64,000 bases of DNA from Phoronis australis. Lineage: Eukaryota > Phoronida > Phoronidae. Shown piece after piece: positions 24,701-35,159 of the stretch; position 1 is the stretch's first letter, and every line of letters starts with the position of its first letter. The notes beneath the pieces were generated by a model, which made no database searches, was not told the DNA's origin, and was given only the letters and a program-made list of their open reading frames with translations. The position numbers and the translations under genes are program-made. The DNA is taken from positions 423,950 to 487,949 of the forward strand of contig NMRA01000075.1 of assembly GCA_002633005.1 (NCBI GenBank). The letters run 5' to 3'.

Positions 24701-25405
24701 TAGGTCAAAAAATGATCACCTTCTAGCAAAAGGATATAATCGTCATTTGTTGAAATCGAAGAAACATAATAACAAAAAGTTTTGGTTCCAAAAACTAAGG
24801 GCCACTGAGAAGAGATTATAACTGCTGCTTGAGCACAACAAGCGGGTATACGCTGTGCAATTAATTTCCGCCGGTCACAATAAATATGAGTCATTTTAGC
24901 CAACACCAATTGAAGCTTGAAACTTAGCCGGTTAATGTTCAAACCGTGCGAATTCACACGGCTCAAGAGCTGCAAGTACTTCCTGCCAACTCAAATTTTC
25001 AACCCTCGTGACATTCTCAACAGTTACACCATAACCTAAGGCTCGCTTGTTCCCTGCATGTCCGCTAGGTGGTAGAAACACCCAGGCATCATTTAATTTT
25101 CCTCGGGAATTTTTTTATACAGGCGTTTCAGACTGGCTGGCCGAACACATAGCGCCCTTTTACGAAACAAACTGGCATGACTGATGGAGGGAGTTGTAAA
25201 TGTGGATAAAGCTTGTGATCTGTTGTGTAGACACATCGCCACTTACGTGTAATTCATGTTCAAGAAATGTGAATCAGAAAACTGTGACTGCGCCTTTTCG
25301 GAGTGTATTTTTTCTACTGTCGCTTACTTTTGTTTACGTTGGTGTCCTGTATTCACGTAGTATAAATAACACAGCGGTTAAATCCGCCTGATGTGTGGGA
25401 ATCTC
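21786..25405. other. Intergenic, repeats and short duplications
   Basis: No exon has firm support. Seen: a small direct duplication built on CTTGCGAAGTCTTGCG at about 23110-23145; an end fragment of the GGCGGAT MITE family at about 23585-23623 (GGCCCCCTTGGCGCCCTCTAAATCCGCCACTG reading in two parts); a G-run with an unresolved n at 23857-23878. A weak exon candidate at 25123-25184 is described under rejected items. Confidence 0.4.
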
Positions 25406-25554
25406 ATTTATGTGGCGGCACACCATAGGGGGGTGGGGGCTATAGACCTCATCTTTTCAGTGCTCCGGCGCCTATGGTCTATGGGCGGTGTACCACAGGA
25501 GGGGGGGGGCTGGGGGCGCTATAGCCCCCACTTTTTCAGTGCTGTGCCGCCCAT
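25406..25554. mobile_element. Dimeric MITE, GGCGGCACAG family (copy 1)
   Basis: Two head-to-tail monomers of about 75 bases (25406-25477 and 25482-25554). Each starts GGCGG(C/T)G or A-type text plus CACA, has a G-run, then CTATAG, then C(A/T)TTTTCAGTGCT, and ends in GGCGCC or CCGCCCATG. The GGCGGCACAG / CTGTGCCGCC ends are inverted. A second dimer lies at 27400-27542 and a single inverted monomer at 62986-63052. Confidence 0.65.
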
Positions 25555-26945
25555 GTTCAAGTACGTGGCTTTTAAGCCGCATTACTGCAGAAATGAAATA
25601 TTTGCTGGCACGCCACTGACAAGACTGAAAAACGTTTAAAATCCGCCATTTACATTATTTGTTTTAATGCTAATCAATGACTGCCGAGGTTACATCAACC
25701 AGTGGCAAAACGCGTGTTACGGAATGATACCCGTGTGTTCTCTACCGCCTAGCGGACACACAGGGAACCAGCGAGAACTTATGGTCGACTAGAATGCCTG
25801 TGTCTGTCTTTTGTGTAAAATCAATATAAAATTAACGGATTTGGATCAAAAGAGACTTTCTTATGCCATTTTCAATGGAATGCCTCGTGAACGATCAAAA
25901 CAGTGACAGTAGGTACAGTGTATATGACTCGGACATACGTGTAATGTTTGAGTTAGGGCACTTATATACATGACGATATCACGATACAACGGTGACAACC
26001 ATCGAAATACCGGGAATTACCGAAAAAAAGCCCATGGGCGGATAATTGGAAACCGACCTTTCAAAAACCTGGGCGTATATTCGTAAAAAGGATAGCGTAT
26101 TTTAGGAAACAATTTAAGGCAATCATAATCACTGATGTTGTACCTCACTAGTAAGTATTTTATCCGTCAATACTGATTTCGCATTGAGTTAACACATTGC
26201 TTAAAAACTCTCCTTTATATCGTGCTAATACAGTTCGTGAACCAAGTCACCCTAGTCATTTGAGTGAAATTGTGCTCCCAAAATACAATTTTTGCCAAAA
26301 TAAACAAAATTTTACATCAAAACCATAGACCAATCCATCAGATTTTCAAAACATGCAGTTACCGAAAACACGCCTATGGGTGCTCTTTTGGGTGGGCCTA
26401 TTTTGGGAAATTATGACGTATTCATCCAAGATAAGAGTAATTTATGAACAGTAACGCAAGCATCCATACTCCTGCAACCGAGTGCAATTCATTGATATAA
26501 AAAGTTACGGCTAAGTTAGAACCTCGCGCAAAATAGGCCCTACAGTGGTGACTCCGGGGAGGGGTGGGGCACCTAGGAAATTGTGACGACTAGGGGCAGT
26601 AGAAATTAGGGTCCAGTCTCGTCTACACAGGAGCCATGTTTACAGCTTGGGAGACTCGAGAAACCTCAATCCGGTACCGTATTTACATTTTTCTTTCCCT
26701 TGTGCTGGGTTTAGGTAATTAGACTACATGCAATCCGAGCAACACCGCGATCATACAATCATGAACACGGTTTGCGAACCTTTAAACTCAGGCCATTGAC
26801 TTATTAACAAGGCCACACACTCGAGGTAGTTCTTAGGGATTTAGCGGCTTTAACAAGCGTTCAAAAACTGTTAAGTGATATCATGCTCATACTGCTGTGT
26901 TCATCTGTCTCAGTTTTTAGAATGTGTGTCATTCAAACAAATCTT
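25555..26945. other. Intergenic, nothing recognised
   Basis: AT-rich spacer with no exon or shared repeat identified. Confidence 0.4.
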
Positions 26946-27096
26946 CCCCTCACCTCTTTCTCAATCTCTCTTTCCTCCTTCCCTCTCCCTACCTCCCTTC
27001 TTCTCCCTCTCTCTCTCTCTCTCTTTGCTCCCTCTCCCCCTCCCTCTCCGCCTCCTCCCTCCCTCCCTCTCTCCCCCTCTCTGTCCCCCTCTCTCA
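26946..27096 (+). repeat. CT-rich polypyrimidine tract
   Basis: About 150 bases made almost only of C and T on the plus strand, including (TC)n runs near 27005-27025 and CCCTC units. The Pro/Ser/Leu-rich open frames across it are by-products of composition. Confidence 0.9.
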
Positions 27097-27129
27097 TAAC
27101 TCAGCGAACAGTCAGTGAACCGTATATAC

Positions 27130-27300
27130 TGGTGCATGAGCCGCGTATAGTTCAAGAACCGTTCTTTTTGAGTGCCAATAAGCCGTGTTACAGTGTATGT
27201 GCTGACATTTCCGTTTTTGTAAGCAGGTGATATGAACGTTTACAGGTCCATGAGCCGTGTTCATGCGTACAGACCCATATGCGTGAGCCATGTTGTTGAG
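27130..27300 (+). repeat. Loose tandem repeat around ATGAGCCGTGTT
   Basis: Four imperfect copies of an ATGAGCCGTGTT-like word occur at about 27136, 27178, 27250 and 27284 (GCATGAGCCGCGT, ATAAGCCGTGTT, CATGAGCCGTGTT, GTGAGCCATGTT). The spacing is uneven (36-72), so this is a decayed minisatellite at most. Confidence 0.35.
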
Positions 27301-27399
27301 GTAGCCTGCGTTCAAACCGGTGCAAAGCTTACATGTAGTGTACGAATGGTAAACTTTCAGTATTTCGTAGGCCTCTGTTAAGAAAGGAATGGAACAACT

Positions 27400-27542
27400 T
27401 GGGCGACGCACAATAGGGGGATATGGGGAGGAGTTATAACCCCCTTTTTCAGTGCTCCTCCGAACATGGTCTTTGGCCGGTGCAGCACAGGGGGGCTGGG
27501 CGGATACAGTCCCCACTTTTTTCAGTGCTGCACCGCCCATGA
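27400..27542. mobile_element. Dimeric MITE, GGCGGCACAG family (copy 2)
   Basis: It has the same two-monomer layout as at 25406-25554, with TTTTTCAGTGCTCC in the first monomer and TTTTTTCAGTGCTGCACC in the second, ending CCGCCCATG. Both loci are dimers in the same order, so the dimer itself was probably the mobile unit. Confidence 0.65.
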
Positions 27543-28527
27543 ACAGCGAGCAAAGTTTCGTTCGGTGATAATCTAAGTGTGTGTTTTGGCAAGCTATACT
27601 ACATGTATAAAGATGTCTTATTTGATGTTGCTGGAACACCTTTTTACCATGTTCATTAATTTGTTAAAACCTTAAACCGAAGTCTGACCAGACCCACAAA
27701 CGATTATTTCTATCGATCGCATTAATTAAACCCACTTAAGAATTTCATAGTTGCAAACTATATTGCTATCGCATACTCTCTCGACGGTCAATTTCCGTGA
27801 AAGTTGTCACCTAATCGATTGGACACGTGACTTCTGTCGAAGTCTCGTAATTCGCCAATCCTCCACCATTGTTTGTTCCGCGGGGCACGTGCATTCCAAT
27901 CCACCCTTCCTTGACCAACAAGTGTCTACTGTTTATATAAACTGAAACCGCAGAACTATAGCGTGGGAGAATATGGAAACACTATCAATATAGCCAAGAT
28001 GGGCGACTGGAAGCTTTCTTTTATTAGTGAAGTGCCGTCAATATATTCATGCCACTTCTCCATGGAGGGCTATCAAAACAGGATTTTATGAAGAAACGTC
28101 ATAAAATGGAAACGAAATGATAAATTAGAAGACTGTAATTTTTCAGACATCACCTTGAATAGTTGTATCAAACGAAATTTGGTTATATGATCACCTTAAA
28201 GTATACCTTCCACTTTATTTGCTAAATTTTACTAAACAACTTGATTACGTGACCCAAATCATAGAAGATTGGTATAAGTTTAAAAATCAATTTCTACTTT
28301 ATCAACAGACTTGTCCATAAAGTCTTAGATAACCTTAAAGCATAATTTTCTGGTGTTAATTTTTTTGCATTTAATACTTGTAGGTACTGGAAGATTCAGT
28401 CAACAGAATATTGACATATGTGTACTTGTCCACAGGGAAAACAAATCACAACACTCAAAGGAATGCTGAAATGATGTTAACCAAATTCTTGGAAAATTAC
28501 ACCTGAGCTCGTTTCCTTGTTTGAAAT
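27543..28527. other. Intergenic, nothing recognised
   Basis: AT-rich spacer with no exon or shared repeat identified. Confidence 0.4.
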
Positions 28528-28622
28528 CAGACATTCGCATCCTCGAACTGCCAAATGGAATCTGGGAGAATTTTAGGGGAATGGGAGATGGCCCCCTTGC
28601 CGCCCCCCTAAATCTGCATCTG
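28528..28622 (-). mobile_element. hAT-like MITE, family GGCGGAT (copy 4, truncated, inverted)
   Basis: CAGACATTCGCATCC, then ATGGAATCTGGGAGAA, then GGCCCCCTTGCCGCC and the end CTAAATCTGCATCTGC match the reverse complement of the family. The GGATCCAGG side is missing; the copy abuts the LINE relic. Confidence 0.7.
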
Positions 28623-28629
28623 CACAACT

Positions 28630-30085
28630 AGCACTATGCTGAAAATGCTTGCCCAGCCACTAGCATTTCCACTTAATAATCTTTCCAACCAAATATTGTC
28701 GTCTGGCTGCTTTCCATCCAGCTTGAAAATTGGGATTATGATATTCGTTCCCAAGAAAAATTCAAGTGCCGATGTTTCTAATTACAGGCCTAACATTTTA
28801 CTTTGTACTCTATCTAAATTAAGCGAAAAATGTTTTCTCGTCTGTATACAATCATAAGCGGGAAAACTCTATTATATCCATTGTAGTTCGGTTTTCTGCC
28901 ATAATTATCCACAGTATTCACTCTGAATTTCTGAAAGGCAACGTCACATCCGTCTTTTTGGACTTAGCTGCAGCATTTGGCTTTGTATACCATGATTTAC
29001 CATTAATTAAATTAAAATTGTATGGTATTACCAACTCTTTACTCCACTTGTTCAGATGTTATCTTTTCTGTCGCTACTTTACGGTCAGGTTGTCTAGTGA
29101 AACCCTGAGAGTTTTATAAACGCCGGGGTGCCTCACAGTAGTGTTCTGGCCCACTTTTATTGCTCATTTTCGTTAGCGATATATTAAACTCCCTTCTCTG
29201 TAACTGTTGTTTGTATGCAGAAGTTGCTTGTACATGTATATTCTATCCATTTCCCAAAGACGAGCCTGAAGAATCTGTCCGTCTCCAAACTTACCTTGAT
29301 TTACTCCATAAATGGTCCGTGACTTGGGGAATGAATTTCAAACCAGAAAAATGTACATGTAACTATGTAACATTCACCCCTCGTCATACAAAGTCAAATG
29401 TATCATATTACTACGTTTATCTCTTGATCATAATTTAATCCCTCAAAAAACTCTCACGGCCATCTTCGTGTAATTCTTGACAATAAACTGACAATCAACT
29501 TACATTGCGTTGCACTCGTAAAAAATTCAAAAACCCTGGAATACTTTCAAAGCGCTACGAAGGATAATGACGAGCTATAACCTAAAAATGTTGTATAATG
29601 CTTTCATTTTATCTCATTTTAATTACGCAGATATGATATACAGCAGCTGCAATTAGTCACGTCTTATATGTCTAGATAGGCTCCAGTACCAGCCACCACT
29701 GTATACTGTATGTTTCTGGCTCGATAAAGAGTTCCAGTAAAAAAAAACTCTCATCTAACTTAACTGGATGCCACTCTCAGACATTCGAAAACAGCGCATC
29801 ATTATTTATACTTACAAGGTTCTTCACAATATTAATAATCATTCCAATTTATTTCACTTTAGCAACGTCAGACGGACACAATTTCGCGAAAATTTAAAAA
29901 CTATGTAGCCCCTCAATTTTTCAATTCAGTTCGCAAATCTCCTTTCATTCATTGCATCCAACTGTGGAACGTTATTTCCTGTCGTCCGAAAATTGTACAA
30001 CGTTTCCAATCGCTTAAAGTTGTTGTCAAAAGATATCTGTCGTCTGAGTTTCATACATCCACACCAATTAATTATATAATAATTA
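28630..30085 (+). pseudogene. Non-LTR retrotransposon (LINE) reverse transcriptase relic
   Basis: Pieces of one reverse transcriptase are read in shifting frames. In order: IFVPKKNSSADVSNYRPNIL (about 28740-28800; the NYRP.xLL block), SVFLDLAAAFGFVYHD (about 28950-28995; RT domain A), LFVSDI then CLYAEVACTCIF (about 29160-29250; the catalytic YADD box is now YAEV), LLHKWSVTWGMNFKPEKC (about 29305-29355), NLKMLYNAFILSHFNYADMI (about 29580-29640) and QLWNVISCRP with VVVKRYL (about 29960-30045), the usual LINE C-terminal end. In domain A the second D of AFD is G. Frameshifts, stops and the broken YADD mean it is dead. The layout resembles the CR1/L2/Jockey group; the clade is not settled. No 5' part or endonuclease is seen. 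Confidence 0.85.
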
Positions 30086-33000
30086 TTACCAGAAACAAAG
30101 AAAGAGTTCTTAATCAACCACGACCGGGTTTCCTTAATTCTCAAAAATGTCGACATAATGTTTGCAAATGTGTTTCCTTGAATAGCGTTAGTCATTTTTT
30201 TCTTAAATTTCCCAACAATTAAGTATATTGTTTCCATCTGTTCCATGCCCTTGATTAAAACACTTATGTCACCTGCATCTACAGCTTACCTGACAATCAA
30301 CGCGGTGCTTTGTTCTTGCTTGATGGTTTGTATCTTCTTCTTAACTTAGATCTGAATATTTTTCTAATAGATTTAGTATCCACTTTCATTTACAATGGTA
30401 AACTCAAATTTTTATTACTTAAATAGCCTCTCTGTGTTTTTGTTTTTACGTGTGTTTGTCTGGAAACCTGGAAAAATTTCATATGTTTTTGAACGATGTC
30501 AGTTAGCCTCAATCTTAGAATTAAAACATCTTTAAGTTGTTTCAGTTATTTTCTGCATTTGTTGAAATTTGTCATCATTAAAACGTAACTTATATCATGT
30601 TCACTTTGTTATTTGCTTTTTATTGGTAAAACTCGTACAACTTGTCTGCGGGCAAATTTCAACATACTCTATTATACTCTCAACACAATGTTATCTCGGT
30701 GAATATTTAACTAATTGCACAGTCCAAAAACATTTTCAAAAATGAAAAACAAATATATTACTTTGACTCTCGAGTGCCATTATTGATTAAGTCCTTTAAA
30801 TATCTTTACAATTGGCTGCATTTTAGGGTTCGTCGAGTTCCTTGTCGAAAGTATATTATTTCCACCACAATTAATTTCCGGATTTTGAAATGGGCCGCGA
30901 GAATTATTTACTGGAAAGACCAGCACCCCCAACAAATTCACCGTTCCTGGCCTAAAAACATGTACTTAAACTAATCATGGCAATAAGTAACACGGAATTT
31001 GGAATAGGAATTTCTGAGCTCAACGCATTCACACTATTTTTAGAGGATCACTGCTGAAAAATTTGTTATGAAATTGGGTTTGCTAGTATTAAAATACTAA
31101 AACGTGTAACGAAATGAAGCCATTTCCGATAATTTGTTGTGACATGTACACAACGTCTTGGAATAAGAAATGGGGAAAAAGATACTGGTCAATAGGTGAC
31201 GCAATAATATTTCATGGCACCGATCGGGCGACGCAAAAGATTGTAACACAACTTCAGCAGCAGAATAACGGTAAAACGCCAATCGGTTTTACACTGGGGC
31301 TTCAATTTCGATGGGACGCCTTGATATATATTTGCAATAAACAGCGCTTACTTATCACACAAGTTTCATAGCGCGTGACAATAATGCGCAGCATTTCGCT
31401 TTGGCGACTCGCTGAGGCTGAAACTTGAGTTTATGTGCAGTGAAAGCAGGGTGCTGTGAAAATGTTCAATCGTTCTGGCTTTTAAGGTAAGATTGATACG
31501 AGTGGTCAAAGAGTGTTATCTGGAGACGAGTTTCTTCCAAGTTTTAACGAAGTGGCAAGGCGATTTAATGTGTCAAAACATTTTTAAGATTTGCCGATTG
31601 ATCGTTTGAATACAGCGTGCAGTGAAGTTAGCGGTGAATGGTCAAATGGATGAAAAATTAATGTAGACATATGTATGCCTGTATGTTTTTTGGCTATTGA
31701 AAAACACTTCCAGTTCCTTAAAATTCCGTTTGAAAAGAGAAAGGTCCTTTTGGCGCCAAGACCTTTCTCAAGCTCTACATAACGTCGTACGGAAAATGAC
31801 AAATATTGTATTGAATGAGCGTGCTTATTACAGACGGTATTTGTACGAAATGAATTATGTGAATCAAATTGGGTGACCATGGCGTGAACTACCTCCATCT
31901 AATGGTCACCTTTCTATGTAGTACTTTTCAACAACTACTTTATGGTTTTTACATTAACAATTTTGGCACGTGGATCTTAAACGCTATGTACATTGTAAAG
32001 ATATGAAAGATTGACAGAGAAAAAACTTTGACGCACGTGAACCGGCAGAACTTGGAGGCACGCGAGCTATATTTTGTTCAAGATTTTGAAACGGGTTTTT
32101 CGCAGATTTGCATGAAAATGAACTGCTTCACATACATGAACAAATATCCTAGATCAACGTCACAAAGGGTAAGTCGGAAGGCAGTTTGATTTATAAAGCC
32201 CCGTTTGTCATTCATAAAGCTCAAGCGCCTGTGTTATAAAGTGCACATTAAATCAGTTGCAGACGAATCCCAGCTTTGTAAATTTGATGTCATCTCTAGT
32301 CCACAGGCGCTTGAGTTTATCTGCTCCTAGATCACGACTGATGACACTCACCACTAAGAAAACATATTCTATATGGTTATGAGTCAACGGGAAATTCGAG
32401 CGCCTGTGCTCTAGTCGCGTCCAATCTCGAATTCTTTGGTTAACTTTCAGCTTAACGTTTATACCAGCCACCTAAATACTATTTTGTCAATTCAGGACAC
32501 TCAGTATTTGGTTTCCAACAGCGTTGGAACAGCGTTGTATGGGGTTTTGAAAACAAATTTGAGATGAGTGTTAGTAACATTCAAACTAACGCCCGGAGCC
32601 TTTTTACTCGAGAATATTTTTTCCGTACTCCGTTAATACTAACTCAGGATAATTGTCTATTGTCCTAAGCTCAATTATATTACGGATCACGCAAACGGGA
32701 GCCACTATTATCCAAACTCGTACTTTATGACCCCTACGCTCGAGCTACAAACTCGAGCAAAAATTCGATATTTAAAAATCAGATTCGAACTTGTAGCTTT
32801 AACGCATGGATCATCAAGTGGATATAGGTTACAAAGTCCTACACGGTGAACCATTGTATACTCGACTGACTAAAGTGTATTACTTACATGTACTAATCTT
32901 GAGTTGGGGAACCTCAGTCGAGTAGCGAATGTTAAACATGATTTCCATATCTATTTAGAGTAAAACGTTTAGAGCTGCAGTGAACCTAGGACGACTGCAC

Positions 33001-33399
33001 ATTTAAAGCTGCACGTTGTCCTGTTTAGCTACCTGGAAACAGAAATTAAGACTTCAACTTTCATTAAATCGGTCTCAGACCTTACGGTGATTCTATTTCC
33101 GTTACCTGACATTATCAAACTCGCAATTTCATGGTTGGCTAACCCCAAGAAACTCTGAACCGTTTCTGAAGCATTTTCTTAAGTCACAAGTTGTTTCGAT
33201 GTTCATGTTGGTAAAATAAATGCAATGTTATCGTGAGAAGCATTATGTGACCGATTGTATGAGAGTAAAGGACATTCGATTTTCGTTTTTCGGCCAGCTA
33301 AATAAGTTGAAGCACAGCTTTAAAATGCGCAGTTTGGTTTTTATGAAACCATTGTTGGATGTTCTTTTCAATGCACGACTATCTGTAGAAATCATCATT
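30086..33399. other. Intergenic, short inverted repeats only
   Basis: No exon recognised. A perfect 14-bp inverted repeat, CTCAAGCGCCTGTG / CACAGGCGCTTGAG, lies at 32220-32233 and 32302-32315, with a third partial word CGAGCGCCTGTG at about 32398. An 11-bp inverted pair TACTCGACTGA / TCAGTCGAGTA lies near 32860-32925. Otherwise AT-rich spacer. Confidence 0.4.
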
Positions 33400-33403
33400 G
33401 GTC

Positions 33404-33846
33404 CACACCCGTTCCAAACGCCGTAACACCATTCAAGAGTCTATTAAATGCAAGCCGTTATATTCTTGCAGCTGACTGTACTATATTACTACAATACATT
33501 ATACTCTGTAACACTCTTCGACGAGTCCTACATGCGTGTTACAGTGCGCTCCAAGATCAAGTCGATGTTCATTCTTGTTGCCAAGATTTTGGCCTATATT
33601 CGGCTTCGAGACTAGCGGCAATCTGTATTTTGCGCCGAATTTACAAAGTAGCAGCCTCAGATGAAAGTACCGCTATCTCAGAATTCTTAGGTCTCGCGAC
33701 TTCACACTTGTTCTCGTTGCTCAAAGAAAAGGCCGTCTCATTGTGGGCTTGTTGAGGAGTGTTACAGTGTATTGTAGTAATATATTACAGTGAGCTGCAA
33801 GCATGTAACGGCTTGCATGTGTTACGGCGTTTGGAACGGGTGATTG
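33404..33846. mobile_element. Foldback element with ~100-bp inverted ends
   Basis: The left arm (33404-33522) and right arm (33753-33846) are reverse complements over about 95-110 bases with short indels; both hold ACCCGTTCCAAACGCCGTAA, ATGCAAGCCGTTA, TATTACTACAATACA and TGTAACACTC. The central 230 bases are unique and non-coding. Total about 445 bp: a typical foldback or long-arm MITE. Confidence 0.8.
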
Positions 33847-34182
33847 GTCGCTGCGGAGTCGAAGCCTCGCTGCCGGTGAGTTAATCTGGCGTCCAAATCG
33901 ATCCAATGTACTTGGATGTCACGTGATACGCCATGTTGTGGCGATCTCAGAACCTACACATAATTGAGCTGCGATTGATAATTTCTTGAAAATTACACAT
34001 GACTTACACCTGTACAAGACTCGACAGCACCCACCGTACAAACATTCAACGTTTGTCTAACCATCTAATCACCTCCGTCGTTTCTTTAATAAAGGGATGA
34101 ATTTTCATACAACGGCATCTGGTTATTGCTCTATCACCGATTATTAAAATCTGTCCGATGTTTCATTTTCATCAACACTCCG

Positions 34183-34326
34183 ATGTTTTTGCAGAACTAC
34201 GGTTTTGACCCGCTGAACGCAGGAGTCACGGGGAACGAAAGGTTCAATGCCAAGAAATGTGCGGCCAAGCACTCTGAGCCTAGGCCTTTGGGGTTTAAAA
34301 CTGAATTAGACGAGGAAAAGTTGTCG
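34183..34326 (+). CDS. Unrecognised small gene, exon 1 (20-kb gene)
   Basis: An open frame from ATG 34183 to a GTAAGT donor after 34326. It encodes MFLQNYGFDPLNAGVTGN, then ERFNAKKCAAKHSE, then a PLGFKTELDEEK tail: polar, Gly/Asn/Lys-rich, no signal peptide and no membrane span. A TTTTTGCAG acceptor ends at 34194 in the same frame, so the coding part may instead start at 34195 as an internal exon; I cannot decide. It ends in phase 0 and joins in frame to 39727. The four exons would give roughly 165 residues. Short, basic, Tyr/Pro-rich proteins of this kind are often cilium- or sperm-microtubule-associated, but that is only an impression. No family recognised. Confidence 0.6.
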
Positions 34327-35159
34327 GTAAGTAACGGGGAGTTAAAGGTGCACAGTCTCATTAAACTCTGAATATGCAAATGAAGAACTAGTTTACAAAC
34401 AACCACTTGTCCTCCAGTGTGCCGGAAACCATCCGAGAACCAGTTCCCATTACAATCTCGGGAAAGTCTCATTTTGCGAGACTATTTTGATGTAAATGAG
34501 TATGGTTTTATTTCATCAAAGCGGACGAACACCCGATGCCGGCCACCGACAACTGAGGTCTGGCTACTGGGCGACACTCCACAACAAAAGCATTCGTTAC
34601 GTAAATTAATTTTACCTTCACCTTGGACAATATTCAACATCATGCCATTTCGCGTCTCTCGTATAGGGGAAATTCGAGATATTTGCGAACACTTCTCGTC
34701 CACATTTCTTAAAGACGACATGGGAATCCCAGCTAGGGAAGCGCTCACTGCATTGTCGTTACCCTAACGAAACAAGGCCCAGTTATTTTGTTATATCAAT
34801 ATCAAATACCGATTGCGCTATATTTTGAATTAATAGGTTTTTTGTAAATTATGTTCACATGTTTTGAGTGTATCAATTGTGGAATTTCATTTTCAAATTG
34901 TTTCTTTTCCTGATTGCCATTGTACACATAGTTCTCCAGGAAGTCACTAGATGGCACTTGTTAAAAATGTAAATATTCACGGAGTTAATGAGACATACCA
35001 TCTTTAGCCTGGGTTCTTCCTAGCTGCGATTTTTGCACAATGAACTCCCTACTAGATAAGGGTCATGCATAACATTAAGAAGTCATATAATGCTACTCAG
35101 GCTAAAAAACAACATTGTCATTCAGCATATATATACTATGGCGCAAAAACAACAACAAT
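34327..35159 (+). other. Intron segment, unrecognised 20-kb gene
   Basis: No exon or repeat identified. An open frame at 34417-34767 has no domain signature. Confidence 0.4.

Noticed and set aside
25123-25184. Possible terminal exon after TTTTTTATACAG: VSDWLAEHIAPFYETNWHD then TGA
   Set aside because: The acceptor is good and the text protein-like, but only 19 codons, no partner exon with matching phase was found, and no family is recognised.
26875-27230. Pro/Ser/Leu-rich open frames
   Set aside because: Produced by the CT-rich tract; no splice context or homology.
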